DNA of 64,000 nt from Neodontobutis hainanensis. Its lineage: Eukaryota; Chordata; Actinopteri; Gobiiformes; Odontobutidae. The stretch spans positions 1-64,000 of the forward strand of contig JALDNG010000002.1 in assembly GCA_024349245.1 (NCBI GenBank). Reading direction: 5' to 3'. How positions within the stretch are numbered: the first letter of the stretch is position 1; every line of letters starts with the position of its first letter. Below, piece after piece: positions 10,742 to 21,885 of this stretch. The position numbers and the translations under genes were made by a program. The notes below the pieces were generated by a model, which had not been told where the DNA came from, searched no databases, and saw nothing but the letters and a program-made list of their open reading frames with translations.

Positions 10742-11332
10742 GTAGAGCTGCAATCAACAATTATTTTTCTATTGATAGTTTTTTCAATTAAATTATTAAT
10801 CTAACTATTATTTTGTTGATTAATCCATTTTTGAGCATAGTATTATAAAACACAATAACAATATTGTAAAAAAGGGTAAACATTCTTTTTTAAGCACATG
10901 AAATGTGTTTATGGACATGTAAAAAAAAGTTTTATTTTCCCTAAAAAAATAAATGCCCTACAGAAAAATAAAAAATAAAAAAATAAATTTACTTAAATCT
11001 TGCACCAGAATAAATTGCAATGATAGCAATATTATTGCGATGTTAAAACCAGTTTGTAGTGTTTCCTCAGGCTGTGCCCTGACGTGGTGGCCAAAGGTCA
11101 CATGACCTGTTATAGGTGGGTTGAGACTGGGGAGAGGTAAAAGTAATAATAATTCATCTAACACATAGTCTACAATATCTTATCGTTAAATGCTTTCAAA
11201 ATATTTTTAACTCTTCATTTTCTCTGCTTATTAAGCTAAACTGTGGCCCTACAATATCAACAGAAGGACAAGGTATAGTTCAATATTATATATTTATATC
11301 ATAATTTTATTTGTGATGATACCTTCACAGCT
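10742..11332. mobile_element. possible small non-autonomous DNA transposon
   Basis: The left side starts GTAGAGCTGCAATCAAC, followed by repeated ATTAAT/TTGATTAATC words resembling a widespread fish repeat type. The right side ends CACAGCTCTACC, which inverted gives GTAGAGCTGTG. The shared terminal inverted repeat is only about 9 bp and flanking duplications are not evident. The interior is AT-rich and non-coding. Confidence 0.3.
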
Positions 11333-11947
11333 CTACCTTCATATTACGTCCCAGGCTTTGGGTCGGCATATAGCCTATGTGTTTCATTTTTATTAATCAA
11401 ACTACAGAAGTAATACAACAACAGCATTATTAAAGCTCACCTAAAAGGCTAAAGGTCATGTTGGTGTTTATAGACTGGTCAGAGTTTCCAAGGTAACTAG
11501 GCAAACCTTTGAGCAGGGGCCCTTCTTCCCCTCTGCCTTAATATAACGGTAGGCCTTAAGGTTGAGCAATTCTGTAGTCCCTCCACAACTGCAATACAGC
11601 AGTACTTTAAACCTAAGCCTGCAAAATAAAATATTAATTTAGTTGTTTTTTATTAATAATATTTGGTCATACATCACCAAATAAAAGCTATTTAGGAAAG
11701 GTTTGCAGACAGTATCAGATAAAAGGTCCTAAGGGTTGGTAAGGAGGGAGATCTAGGGGTCCTTCCCTTGGAATTTCTAAATAAAATAGATGTAATTACA
11801 CGTATTCTGGTGCATTTTTAATGAGACATGAAGATTTTAGCTGCTATATGGTGAGTAAATTTATAACTATAAAACCATGGCTCCCCCATTGTTACCAACA
11901 TAGGTAATTTACCTGCTTAACGAGACTGATACTAACTTCCAGCTTCT
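11333..11947. other. no gene seen
   Basis: Unique-looking AT-rich sequence between two transposon-like segments. No ORF, repeat or RNA gene is supported. Confidence 0.6.
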
Positions 11948-12509
11948 CAATGGGCCTCGTTTATCAAAGGTGATAAAAAATTGGGTGTACTATCATTTCC
12001 TTGCAATCTTTGGCATTTATCAATCTGAACGTGGGGCGAACGGTACGCTCAGATCCCACACCAGGTCAGGAGGTGATATAAATATACGCAAGTTATGGTT
12101 AGCACCATTATTTAGAACTAACAATGCATTGGTAGGTCCATGTTACACTCCTCTGTAAACAATAGTTTAGTATTTTATCTACTTTTAGGGTCATGTGCTT
12201 CAGTTGACTATGTGTGTTTTATTGATACAGTCTTGATACAGGGGCTGCTTTTACAACACGCTCAGAAAACACTAATGCTAAGTAATATCACCAAAGTTGT
12301 TGATTTAAGCAAAAACACTCATGAACGGGTAAAACAGCATGGGAGTTTCAATCCCAAAACTTTTTCATTTAATTGACTGTACAGGCTTACAGAGGCGACT
12401 GCGTCAAATCCAGATTCTGCACCTCAGGCTGTTGCTGACACATGTATGTTTTTTTTTTAACCATTTGAACCATTGACACTTGCGTAATGCACCTTTAAGA
12501 AACTTTCCC

Positions 12510-12532
12510 AAAAAAAAAAAAAAAAAAAAAAA
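12510..12532 (+). repeat. poly-A tract, 23 bp
   Basis: An uninterrupted A run lies inside the 11948-13570 segment. It is followed by AACAGGTGCC, so it could be the tail of a small retroposed sequence, but no body is recognised. Confidence 0.8.
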
Positions 12533-13116
12533 CAGGTGCCGAATCCAGTAAAACAGGTCCCTTTCTTAATTTAAGGAGGTCAGGGAATATATTCCCTCGT
12601 GTTCCCCACAAATTAGGCACTGGCTTAGTTTAACTTTTAATTTCACACACAGGCCACTTACCGAGATCCGTGGTCCACCCCCACCATCCTTCCCCCTCCC
12701 CATCCCGGTGTAGTGAGGGGGGGACAGAAGCCCCTCCTCAGTGTTACAGGTGTGTGTATCAGTGCACTGTGAAAACTGTCCTGATCCAACGTTTGTTTAA
12801 ACACAACAAGTAAAACAGCAGTACATATCCGACACCTCTCGTCTGTCTTGCTAAATCCCTCTCAGACTCCGCGGATTTCACCCAAACTGGCCGCGGCAGC
12901 TCAAAGGTGAGCACCCGGCTCGGTGTGGAGCTGGTCCCATCTCCTGCTGTGGCTGAAGACTAAGCCCATTGCAGCGACAGTGTTTGCTGTAGGCTAGAGG
13001 TTCACTCTGTCACAGACCTGTCTATCTTTTCTCTTTTGTGTTTATGGTTAACAGACACTGCAAAAGGGCAACAAAAGTATTGGAATCAGCAGGTTCCCCC
13101 CTTGCCATCGCCTCCA

Positions 13117-13236
13117 ATGAGGCTGGAACATAGCAATGCTGGGTCTAGGGCTCGGTCTGGGAGTCGGTCTTGGGACAATGGAGGGCTCCGGTCCAACTTT
13201 CTTTCTCCAGTGCTTTTTAAAATGCTTATTGTTTAA
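13117..13236 (+). CDS. short candidate ORF of a spliced transcript-like unit inside the TIR element
   Basis: A consensus-like intron of 148 nt runs from CAAAG|GTGAGC (GT at 12907) to a pyrimidine-rich acceptor ending GGTTAACAG at 13054. The downstream exon is open in one frame through 13236. Across the splice that frame extends back to about 12840 without a stop or an ATG, so the first usable ATG is at 13117. This would give about 39 residues, Ser/Arg/Gly-rich (SRARSGSRSWDNGG). AATAAA follows at 13266-13271. The leader is GC-rich. It may be a captured host gene piece, an element-encoded small protein or an untranslated RNA. Product unknown. Confidence 0.2.
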   Translation: MRLEHSNAGSRARSGSRSWDNGGLRSNFLSPVLFKMLIV

Positions 13237-13570
13237 AATTATATCCTTATTATTTTTTCCTTTAAAATAAAATATGTACTCTATTTGAATATTTACACCT
13301 CAGATGTGGTTTGCTTGTCAATGAAAAATGTTTATTTGTTACATTTTATACAAAAAACAATATAATCTTTCATCTTCCAGCTAAACAATAAATATTTAGG
13401 TGCGTTTCATTCTAATCACGCCACTTTCAGTTTCTTGGATTTATTAACAGGCGGTTGTGCGTACACTAGGATTGGCATGGTACGCACACTTTCATAAATC
13501 CCAAGCGCAATTTGTCGAATGAGCAGATCTCCACCTGTTTTTACGCATCTTTGATAAATGACGGCCATTG

Positions 13571-14163
13571 GGTGTAGGACCCTGATTAAACCACTCCCTC
13601 TCAGGGACATACACTCATCTCACAGACCAGTCTGCTTCAGTCCCCTGGATGAGGGACAAACATTTTTTTTTGTTTCCAAACTATGTTCAGGTTTCTTCTT
13701 TTTAACTTTTTAGCATTCCCTGGTGTTATGATTTTTAAATATAATAATAGTCTATTCTTTTGTAATATATATTTTTCCTAAAAGGTAGAAAATCCGTTTT
13801 AATCTATTTAATATTAAACATAGATAAAGCTGGGGCTTTACAATGTACTGCACTAAATGGCTTGTTATTTTTGCCATCTCTTGGGAAAATAACAACGGCA
13901 GCGCGAGAAAACAAAATGATGGAGGGCTTTACAGAAATGTCACTTGACTGGAATTAATTTCCCCAGCTGCAGGAAATCAAAGATAAATACAACAAACGAC
14001 CTGATTATTATCTGCAATTTAACCCCATCCTATTTAAACACAACAATCATGAAGATAAGTGACTAATATTTTAATGAGGCTGGGTATAGTTAAGAGGCCA
14101 ATGTTTGCAAGCAGATATGAATCTATGTAAGAAACCCATGTTAAATTAATATTTACTTCAACC
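13571..14163. other. no gene seen
   Basis: AT-rich, with T-runs. No repeat family, ORF or RNA gene is supported up to the SINE target duplication. Confidence 0.6.
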
Positions 14164-14176
14164 AACTTTTGACTAG

Positions 14177-14575
14177 CGGGTGCACGTGGCAGAGTGGTTA
14201 GCACTCCTGCCTTACAGCAAGAAGGTCGTGAGTTCAAAACCCGGCCGACCCAAACATTCTCGGCCGACTCCGGTCTTTCTGTGAGGAGTCTGCATGTCCT
14301 CCACGTGTTACCGTGGGTTCTCTCCAGGTTCTCCGGCTTCCTCCCACCGTCCAAAGACATGCATGTATAGGTTAATCGGCAACTCTAAAGTGTCCCTAGT
14401 GAATGAATGTGAGAGTGAATGGTTGTCTGTCAATGTCTGTCTCTAAATGTCAGCCCTGCGACTAACTGGCCACTGTCCAGGGTGTACCCCGCCTCAGGCC
14501 CAAAGCTGCTGGGATAGGCTCCAGTCACCCGCGACCCCTAATGGGACAAAGCGGTAGAAAATGAATGAATGAATG
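14177..14575 (+). mobile_element. full-length tRNA-derived SINE (family A) with perfect 13-bp target duplication
   Basis: The head has a pol III box A (TGGCAGAGTGGTTAGCAC) and a box B-like GAGTTCAAAACCC about 40 bp on, i.e. a tRNA-like promoter. The body includes TCTGTGAGGAGTCTGCATGT and GGTGTACCCCGCCTCAGGC, and it ends in (TGAA)n. The 13 bases AACTTTTGACTAG occur immediately before (14164-14176) and after (14576-14588), which marks a LINE-driven insertion and implies a fairly young copy. It encodes no protein. Another copy is at 24605-24990 (minus), with fragments at 18419, 35440 and 58483. Confidence 0.9.
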
Positions 14576-14626
14576 AACTTTTGACTAGTGTTATAAATAT
14601 ATGACATGTCTTTTTATATATACCCT

Positions 14627-14705
14627 CTTGGTCACCCAAAGCTCTTTACATCATGCTTCCATTCACACACACAAGCAAACTGTGCTGGCAGACTGGCAGA
14701 GACAC
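14627..14705 (-). mobile_element. fragment of SINE family B (tail part)
   Basis: The CCCAAAGCTCTTTACATCATGCTTCCATTCACAC segment parallels the minus-strand copy at 17959-18213 over about 80 bp; head and tail are missing. Confidence 0.5.
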
Positions 14706-16924
14706 CGAACAAATGAATCAAGAGCAAGGCATAGACCAGAGAGCACACAGACCAGCACATAACCAAGTCCTTAAGGGGCTAAGAGTCAAGGTCAAGAAAA
14801 AGTAAGGCCATGTCAAGATTAGTCTGTAATATAGCTATTGATACCAGAGAACACAATACCTAAAATAGAATTAATACTAAGAGTAGACCAATTGAGATTA
14901 GTTATACATTTAGTAAAAGCTAGTGTAGAGCAAAACCTGTAGGAATGGCAACATAGTCAAGATTAAAATAGGTTTACAATAAAATTCATGATGTAGAAGT
15001 TCAAATAATTAATGACACATACAGTGGTCAGTCTTAGTCTTAGTCAGTCTTAATTTCAATAGTTCTTTTTAAATTTACAATAGCCAGCTTCACTTTTATT
15101 TTCTATCTAGAACTAGTGATAATGATCAATTTTGAGAAACAAGCCGCTTTTGCCAAAGTGGAAAGAGTCTGTCCAACAACAGAGAGAGCCCACAGTTGCT
15201 TTGTTTCACACACAATTATAGGCAGAGGATGAAACAGTTTTTTTTGAATGTCCCCTTTAACTTTGCAAAGTGGATAGATCTGGCCGAACAGGCTATCCAA
15301 AACCAAAAAATCTCAAATTAAAATAGTTTGGTACAAGACCTCTCTTGAGTACTACAAGAACACAAAATACCTTATTTATTTTCTTTTTTTAATTACCATA
15401 TGTTTTGTATTCATTTCAACCACCACCACAACAGCATAATTCCCTTGTGAGGGGACTCTGGGAAGAAGCAATGCCGAACATCAAAACCAGATAATGAAGT
15501 CCTTGGCTGCAAAACAATTAATACTTCCCTTCACTTTATTAAATATGCAATGAAGACTATTATGGCTGAGTGTGGAAATAACAGCCATTTTTGCAAGCAT
15601 TAAAATGTCTAGCTCCATTTGAGACTCATTTACGGAAGCTCTCCCATTAAGGATACATTAATACTGGCAGGCACAGTTGAAGGGCATTGAAAAGTACTCT
15701 CTTCTAAATATTAAAGATGGCTGTCACTGGAAAAATATGTTGTCAGCAGGTTGAAGAATTAAGGCTATGTAAATTTCATCACATCCTCTCACTTAATAAT
15801 GACAAAGCAGAGATCAAAATGTCACCAGGGACAAAAACCCTGCTGTATCTGATTTTGACAAAGTCAGACAATAGATAATTATTTAATGATCACGAAATAG
15901 TGGACACACATAGAGCACTTAAAATTCATGCATTTCTGAGATTGAAGCTGATGGACAAGTATACATTTCTCGTGCATTTCAGAACACTTTCTGACTTTTT
16001 GATGCATTTCTGAGTAATTGCAATTGACTGTAATTATCACAAGTCATGGTAGATTTGAAATGAAAAGCTACAGCCTCATTAATAATACACACATAGCATT
16101 TTGGTTCATCTGCTCATATGAACATGTTTAAGCAAACGCACAGTTGTCTGCAAGCCTGCCATGTGGGAATATAGCCGTGAATAACTCCACAATATTTTTG
16201 TGATTGGGTTATACTTTAGGTCATGTTTTAAATGTAAAAATATATTCACTCTTCCTACAAAAAAAAACTCACATGGAGTTGGGCATGTGCATGCCTATCT
16301 AACCTACAAAAAAATGTTTAACCATCTGCCCACATTGCTACTAAATATACCAACTATATATATGAATGTGGCAAATACATAAGGCACTGAATTAATTACT
16401 TACTAGTCACAACGTTCCTGTTGGATTTCTTGCCAGTAAACCCAGCCGTGCTGTGTGGAAAGTTGGTGTATACACATTACTCGTTTGTGACTACTGGAAA
16501 ACAATAGAAGGAATAAAATGAAATAAAATCAAACACACTAAAACAAGTACCGAGATGTTGACTCACTCATTTCTCGGCACATGCTGTTCTTACAAAGAGT
16601 CATTAGCACCTGCTGAGACCAAAATGGCAAAATAACACTTAAAATGAAGAAAGGAGAGGAAATAACACCCCTAACCATGATATATAGTTATATACAATAC
16701 ATAATGTAAAAGCAGATGTAGTATCCTTGTAGTAACAAGCCTATTTAGTGTGTAGGAATAAACAAGTTGAAATTAATGTAGATAAGCTTTTTATTTTGTA
16801 ACATACTCAAATCAAATGGAATGTAGACATTTATTATTTTTTTCATTTGTGCAGCCAAACTCCTTTCAAGTCCCCTCTTGCTCTTGTCTCACAGTTAAAA
16901 AGTAGCAATGCTAGTTATTATTAT
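14706..16924. other. 2.2 kb without recognisable genes
   Basis: AT-rich sequence with short ORFs that show no coding signature (for example 15103-15306 minus and 16200-16382 plus). I recognise no repeat family, RNA gene or splice-bounded exon. Confidence 0.6.
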
Positions 16925-17269
16925 TGTCAGATCTCCATGTTAAAACCAAGCGTCTCCCATGGAACCTCCTAAATGGTCGTCGCGTAAGGGCGCCGCTATA
17001 CGGCGAAATACAGCGAAATACAGCGAAATACAGTGATACACCACCGTCCACCAGAGGGTAGGCTCCAAAAGCGGAAATATAAGGAGAAACCCAATGGCAG
17101 CTTTACGGGTGTAAAAAACATGTTTAGAGCCTGGTACAAAAGGGGAGGGGGGTTGATTAATACGTTTGTTTATGCTATCTAAAAACAATTGTTTTACTAT
17201 AGAGTAAAAGCCAAAAAGCCCGGATGTAACGGCCATTTTATTGCCGAATCGTAACGACAATATCAGTAT
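16925..17269 (-). repeat. unclassified interspersed-repeat-like segment with a 3 x 10-bp tandem
   Basis: The minus strand reads TTTTAACATGGAGATCTG at one end and holds AGGCTCTAAACATGTTTTTTAC inside. These phrases resemble a common fish dispersed repeat, but I cannot name it. Within it GCGAAATACA is tandemly repeated three times at 17003-17032. No coding is supported. Confidence 0.35.
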
Positions 17270-17615
17270 GGGGCGGCAGTGGCTCAGTGGTAGAGCGGTC
17301 GTCTTTCAACCACATACTGTCGTTGTGTACTTGGGCAAGACACTTGACCCACCTTGCCTCGTATGAATGTGTAAGAATGTTCAGTGAATGTATGTGGTGA
17401 TGGTCGGAGAGGCCGTAGGCGCAAAATGGCTGCCACGTCTCTGTGAGTCTGCCCCAGGGCATCTGTGGCTACAGTTGTGGCTTATCATCACCAGTGTGTG
17501 ACTGTGTGTGAATGAATAATGGACGGCCTGTGGGCGCTTTGAGTCCCTTGGTTCCTCGGGAGAAAAGCGCAATATAAATCCATTCCATTATTATTATTAT
17601 TATTATTATTATTAA
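17270..17615 (+). mobile_element. SINE family B, box B deleted, (ATT)n tail
   Basis: The head GGGGCGGCAGTGGCTCAGTG continues TAGAGCGG as a tRNA box A. Compared with the copy at 50971, about 45 bp containing box B are missing just after TCTTTCAACC. The body has GTTGTGTACTTGGGCAAGACAC and a GCGCAATATAAATCC tail close to L2 LINE ends, then (ATT)n. The L2-like tail suggests mobilisation by L2 machinery. Without box B this copy could hardly have been transcribed by pol III as it stands. Confidence 0.8.
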
Positions 17616-17958
17616 ATAGGGAACCAATGGGCGGATTATAACCACTATATAATCAATCAATGGTTAAAACCAGAAATATATCACAGGACCTGCTATGTAA
17701 TAACTATGAAGTGTAATCCACTCTAATAATCTCTCGCAACATTGGAGGTTCTTGTCCAATTACATGTCCAAGAATCACCAAAATGATTTTGAGAAGATAT
17801 ATTTTTGGGCTAAAAGTTACGCTCGATCTACTTTAACATATACACATTTCAATCACTTTCTTGGCAGAGAACATTGCTTTATTTTATAAATTATTTTGTC
17901 ACGTGGGGGTCCCAGTTCCAAATAAAGAGTTTAGTTAGGAGTACAATAACCACAGTAA

Positions 17959-18213
17959 AATGGTAAATGGTAAATGGCATGCATTTATATAGCGCTTTCC
18001 TGCACCTTTCTCAGGCTCCCAAAGCGCTTTACATCGTGCTTCCACTCACCCCATTCACACACATCCGCTCCTGGGGCAGACAGAGAGGGGGGCTGCCACA
18101 CAAACAGTGCTCAACATTCTCCTACCACCACCAAACACACTTCTACAGTCACACACATTCATACACCAGTGCTACGGACACTGGGAGCAAGGTGGGTTAA
18201 GTGTCTTGCCATA
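17959..18213 (-). mobile_element. SINE family B, minus-strand copy lacking the tRNA head
   Basis: Starts with a (TGGTAAA)n tail and TTATATAGCGCTTTCC, the inverse of the L2-like SINE tail, and ends at AAGTGTCTTGCC, inside the conserved body. The tRNA-like part is absent. The preceding 17616-17958 holds no gene. Confidence 0.75.
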
Positions 18214-18418
18214 TTCTGTACATAATATGATCAAAACTGAAGAGCGTACCAAAATATATATTATTATTTAAGTGTCTTTTAGCATCATCTAATTTTTATT
18301 AAATCAATAATAGCTTTGTCCCAAAAACATATATGTACATTTTAGCTGGTTATTCTTGTTTAAACTGCCCATAGTGAGTAAAGTCAATGATTGTCAGTGA
18401 ATGACTCTGGATTTTAAC

Positions 18419-18500
18419 ACTATATTACTGGTGCCCAGGGTGTGCTCCGCTTCACTTCAGAAGCAGCTGGAATTGTCCCATAGCAGTAGAAAATGAATGA
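18419..18500 (+). mobile_element. SINE family A, 3' tail fragment
   Basis: CAGGGTGTGCTCCGCTTCAC through TAGAAAATGAATGAAC parallels the last 80 bp of the copy at 14177-14575. Confidence 0.6.
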
Positions 18501-20581
18501 ACTTAAATAAAGTTGACTTTAAAATAATAGAAAAGACCAATCTGTCTTTTTAAATATTCTGCTATGAAAAAGTAAAACTTGATCAAACACACTATGTTAA
18601 AAACACTCTTTCTGTAGATTGTTCCTTGGCATTGAGCAAACCCCAAATGGAAATCTGTTATATATGTTAAATATAGAAAGACTGCTATATAAATAAAATA
18701 GAGTGCCGTAAAAAGAGCTGTTGATGAAAGACTCAATGATAACAAATTTGGAAAAAGACACAAACTGTGACCTCAAATGGTGTAACTGTAGATTTGTAAT
18801 GCTGGTCTGAAAAGTTTTTCTGATTAGGTTACACCTGGACAAGAAATAACCCTTCCTTGCCACAGTGGGAAAAGGAAAGGTCAGATTTAGGAAGCCTTCG
18901 GGAGTCTGAAAATATCTCTGGTCAAAAAAGAGCAGTAAATGAGGTTAATCAGTATGGCACACAGCTAAACGGATATGTAAAAGTGAGGTGGTCTCCGAAA
19001 GATAAAGTAGACTATCCACTCTGTAGCTTTTGCTTCAAAATGATTGAACCTAAACAGTGTAGGATAAACAAAAAAATCTAAACTCAGGCCAGATTGTTGT
19101 AGCCATTCCCCAGTAACTAAATAAAGAAGCTGTCAGTGTAATGCAAGTTCAAAACTCAACTTTAAACTACACGTCTAAAACGTTACTGTAGAGGGTCTTA
19201 GTTAGTAGTTGTCACACCAAGAGAGGAGCAAATCTTGGTTGTTTTTATGAAAAGTAAAAGCCAGGAAACTACTCTCCTCTTAACCTTTCCTCTACATCGT
19301 TTGTGCCTATGCATACTGTTCTCAGCACCTTATTACATTAAAAATAAACTTCTCAGTAATTTAGATCAGCCTCTTGAATTCTGAGGGTTTTAGTTCATTT
19401 ATGTTAACCAGTAGGGGGGCAGTTTTAACAACAGCACTTTTCCTGAGGACTGTTTCTGGTCAGGCATTTTCACACCAGGTCATTTCTTTTCTCTCAGTTA
19501 GAGCTCCATCAGTGTTTTTATGCATGCATCTCTTATTCTGTAGGGAGATGTTTAATTCAAATAAGATGAAAAAAATACTTGGTACTTGGTACAGGACGTG
19601 TAAGCATTAGAGTGAAAAAAAGGATTAACCAAATGAGTGCAACTTTCTATTGAACAAGGCATACTGAGATTTCACACTTTAAGTGTCATTTAGTGGTAAA
19701 AATAAAGATGAAAAACTATGGGCTGATATTTGTGCCACTAGAAACTAAAACTGAATATATTGTATTCAGTAAGTGCTCAAACTGAATCTGAAGTGCTCAA
19801 GTTGAATAAATGGTTTTTAAAAACTGAATTTAAAAAGACTAATCTGAAACCAGATGCAATGGTTTGCAAATGAATTGCAGTAATTTGAAAATTCATTTAT
19901 TTTTTGAAACTGAATTCATTTGCTTTTGAACTGCTTTTCCCGAGTCTAAACTTAATTTCTACAATACCTTTAATTTCAGTTCTAAAATTGTGTTTGTTGA
20001 GCCGCACATCCGGTTCTTTGAGAGAGTTTTAGATTTTAAGCCCAAAGTTAGAGAACTGTGGTACTGTGATGTGTGCCTATCGTTAGCCTACATTTAGTGG
20101 ACTCTTTCGTGGGAAGGGGAATGTGTCCCACTCGTTGTCACTGGAGCTGACTGAAGCAGTGGACAGGTGCAGGATTCTCACTGTAACTACCACAAGAGCG
20201 AGAGTAACGCAGACATGTTACAATAAGGAGGAGAAAGAGAGGTGCAGCAGAAAATACAGTGTGAACAAGTTCTAAACTCCTGCTCTACAGCCTCCACTGC
20301 TCCTCTTGTCTCCTGGGACAAGTACTCCTCCTGCCTTGTTCTGAGCTCACCCAACCCGGTCTCAGTTGCCTGTGTAGAGGGGAGCAGTCAGTAGCTGCCC
20401 CAACCTGTTACAACCAAAGTAATTTTATTATCATAGCCATTATCTCCAACTTTTGGGCTACATTACTCTCACTCTTGGTGTGGTATTTACAGCGACAACA
20501 AGGAGGGCACAATCACCTGCCCCGGTATAGTTTACCTAATATAGGCTAGCTGTATCTACTCTAGCCTATATAAAGAAGCCT
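18501..20581. other. 2 kb without supported genes
   Basis: Contains several chance ORFs. 19740-19930 has repeated AAACTGAAT words, and 20000-20400 is somewhat richer in GC. I recognise no family, promoter or splice-bounded exon. Confidence 0.5.
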
Positions 20582-21498
20582 ATTTAGAAAACCATAGTTT
20601 TCTAAATCTGGGCTCAATTTCTAAGGTTCTCTTTAAGACATTGGTAGGATTTCTGCAGCCTTATTCAGTTATCTGGTACCTCCAGACCTCTTTCTCTTTC
20701 TTCCTCTGACCGTGTCATTCACTAAGTACTTCATCCATCTGGGCCAATTTCCTGATTTATTCAAGGATCTTGAAGTTTTCTACTAGGATGGTGGTTTGGA
20801 CACTCACTGGTCCTCTGCCATTTATAGCGCTTAGTGTACAGTCTCAGGGTGCTGGATTTGGGGAGAAAGATGCATGTTGATGAGCTTCCTTGTCTTTACA
20901 TCTGTGATCTGTATCTCTTCCTTTGGCCAGCTTACTATTCCAGCAGGGTATCTGACGATTGGCAGGGCATAGCTTCTTCAAGGTTGCTTCAGACCTATGC
21001 AGAACAACAGTGAGGACAGAGCATCTCCCTGGTACAGTATATGCCACATTTGATGAACACTGGTCTTCCACACCCTTATCAAGTATTGCAATGAATGTTC
21101 TTAGGCTCTTGTTGATGTTTGACACCTCCAAGCATTCCACAATCCATGTGGCATTGAGTCGTAGGTTTTCTAGTAATCAATCCAGGCAGTGCACAGTCTG
21201 GTCTGCCTGGTTTTGTAGTTGCGAGCGACTGTTCTATCAACTAGCACTGGTGTTTTGCTCCTCCGATATTTCTACCAATGCTCTTCTGTGTTATATACCC
21301 CCTTATCTTAGCCACTATGATGCCTGACATGAGCTTCCATGTTGTGGAAAGATATAAAACCATAAGTTAACAAGTCCACATTAGGAGTCAGCCGATAAAC
21401 CCATGTAACTATAGTGAAAAGTAACTTAGACCGACCTGTAGCATGTTCCACATCCAGCTTCCCACTACGTCTCTTTAAACCGAATCACTGCGGGGTTT

Positions 21499-21608
21499 TT
21501 ATTGGATCACGATTGGTTGCACCAGCCCCCGCGACAGCATGACGCAAGTTATAGCGGCACTGTGCTTGGTCCTATTACCCCATGTGCCCCGGCATAGTAG
21601 TCTCGCGA
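21499..21608 (+). promoter_or_regulatory. promoter-like cluster: two inverted CCAAT boxes and a TCTCGCGA element
   Basis: ATTGG at 21501-21505 and 21512-21516, then GC-rich sequence, then TCTCGCGA at 21601-21608. This is a combination seen in TATA-less vertebrate promoters. It lies in the non-R4 insertion, next to a Tc1-like fragment. No downstream host exon is identified, so it may be transposon-derived or coincidental. Confidence 0.25.
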
Positions 21609-21719
21609 CAGAACAGGAACCAACGTGATATTAACTCCGCTCATACAACCCACAAAATGAATGAAGGACCGGATTCAGGATTTATCACCTGGGTTACACA
21701 TGCTATTGGCCTATACATT

Positions 21720-21885
21720 GGCATGAAAAAATATCTGAACCCTTTGGAATTTCTCACATTTCTGCATAAAATCACCATCAAATGTGATCTGATCTTTGTC
21801 AAAATGACACAAATGAAAAAACAGTGTCTGCTTTAACTAAAACCATCCAAACATTTATAGGTTTTCATATTTCTAATGAGGATAA
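21720..21885 (+). mobile_element. Tc1-like inverted-repeat region fragment
   Basis: The run AATATCTGAACCCTTTGGAA, then TTTCTGCATAAAATCACCAT, then AATGTGATCTGATC strongly resembles the terminal region of a widespread fish Tc1 family. It explains the overlapping 84-codon ORF (21582-21836) as spurious. Only one arm is present. Confidence 0.5.

Larger units (their letters stand above)
11948..13570. mobile_element. candidate 1.6-kb DNA transposon bounded by 25-bp terminal inverted repeats
   Basis: 11948-11972 and the reverse complement of 13546-13570 agree at 21 of 25 positions without gaps; both contain TTTATCAAAG. Subterminal GTACGC/GTGCGTAC words recur near both ends. No transposase is recognisable. 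The interior differs in base composition from its AT-rich flanks: 12640-13010 is GC-rich with two CCGCGG sites, and an intron-like segment and a short ORF follow. The TIR style resembles fish Harbinger-type elements, but I cannot confirm the superfamily, and I see no clear target duplication. Confidence 0.45.

Noticed and set aside
21582..21836. 84-codon plus-strand ORF downstream of a promoter-like cluster
   Set aside because: Its second half is the terminal region of a common fish Tc1 family, so the open frame is coincidental.
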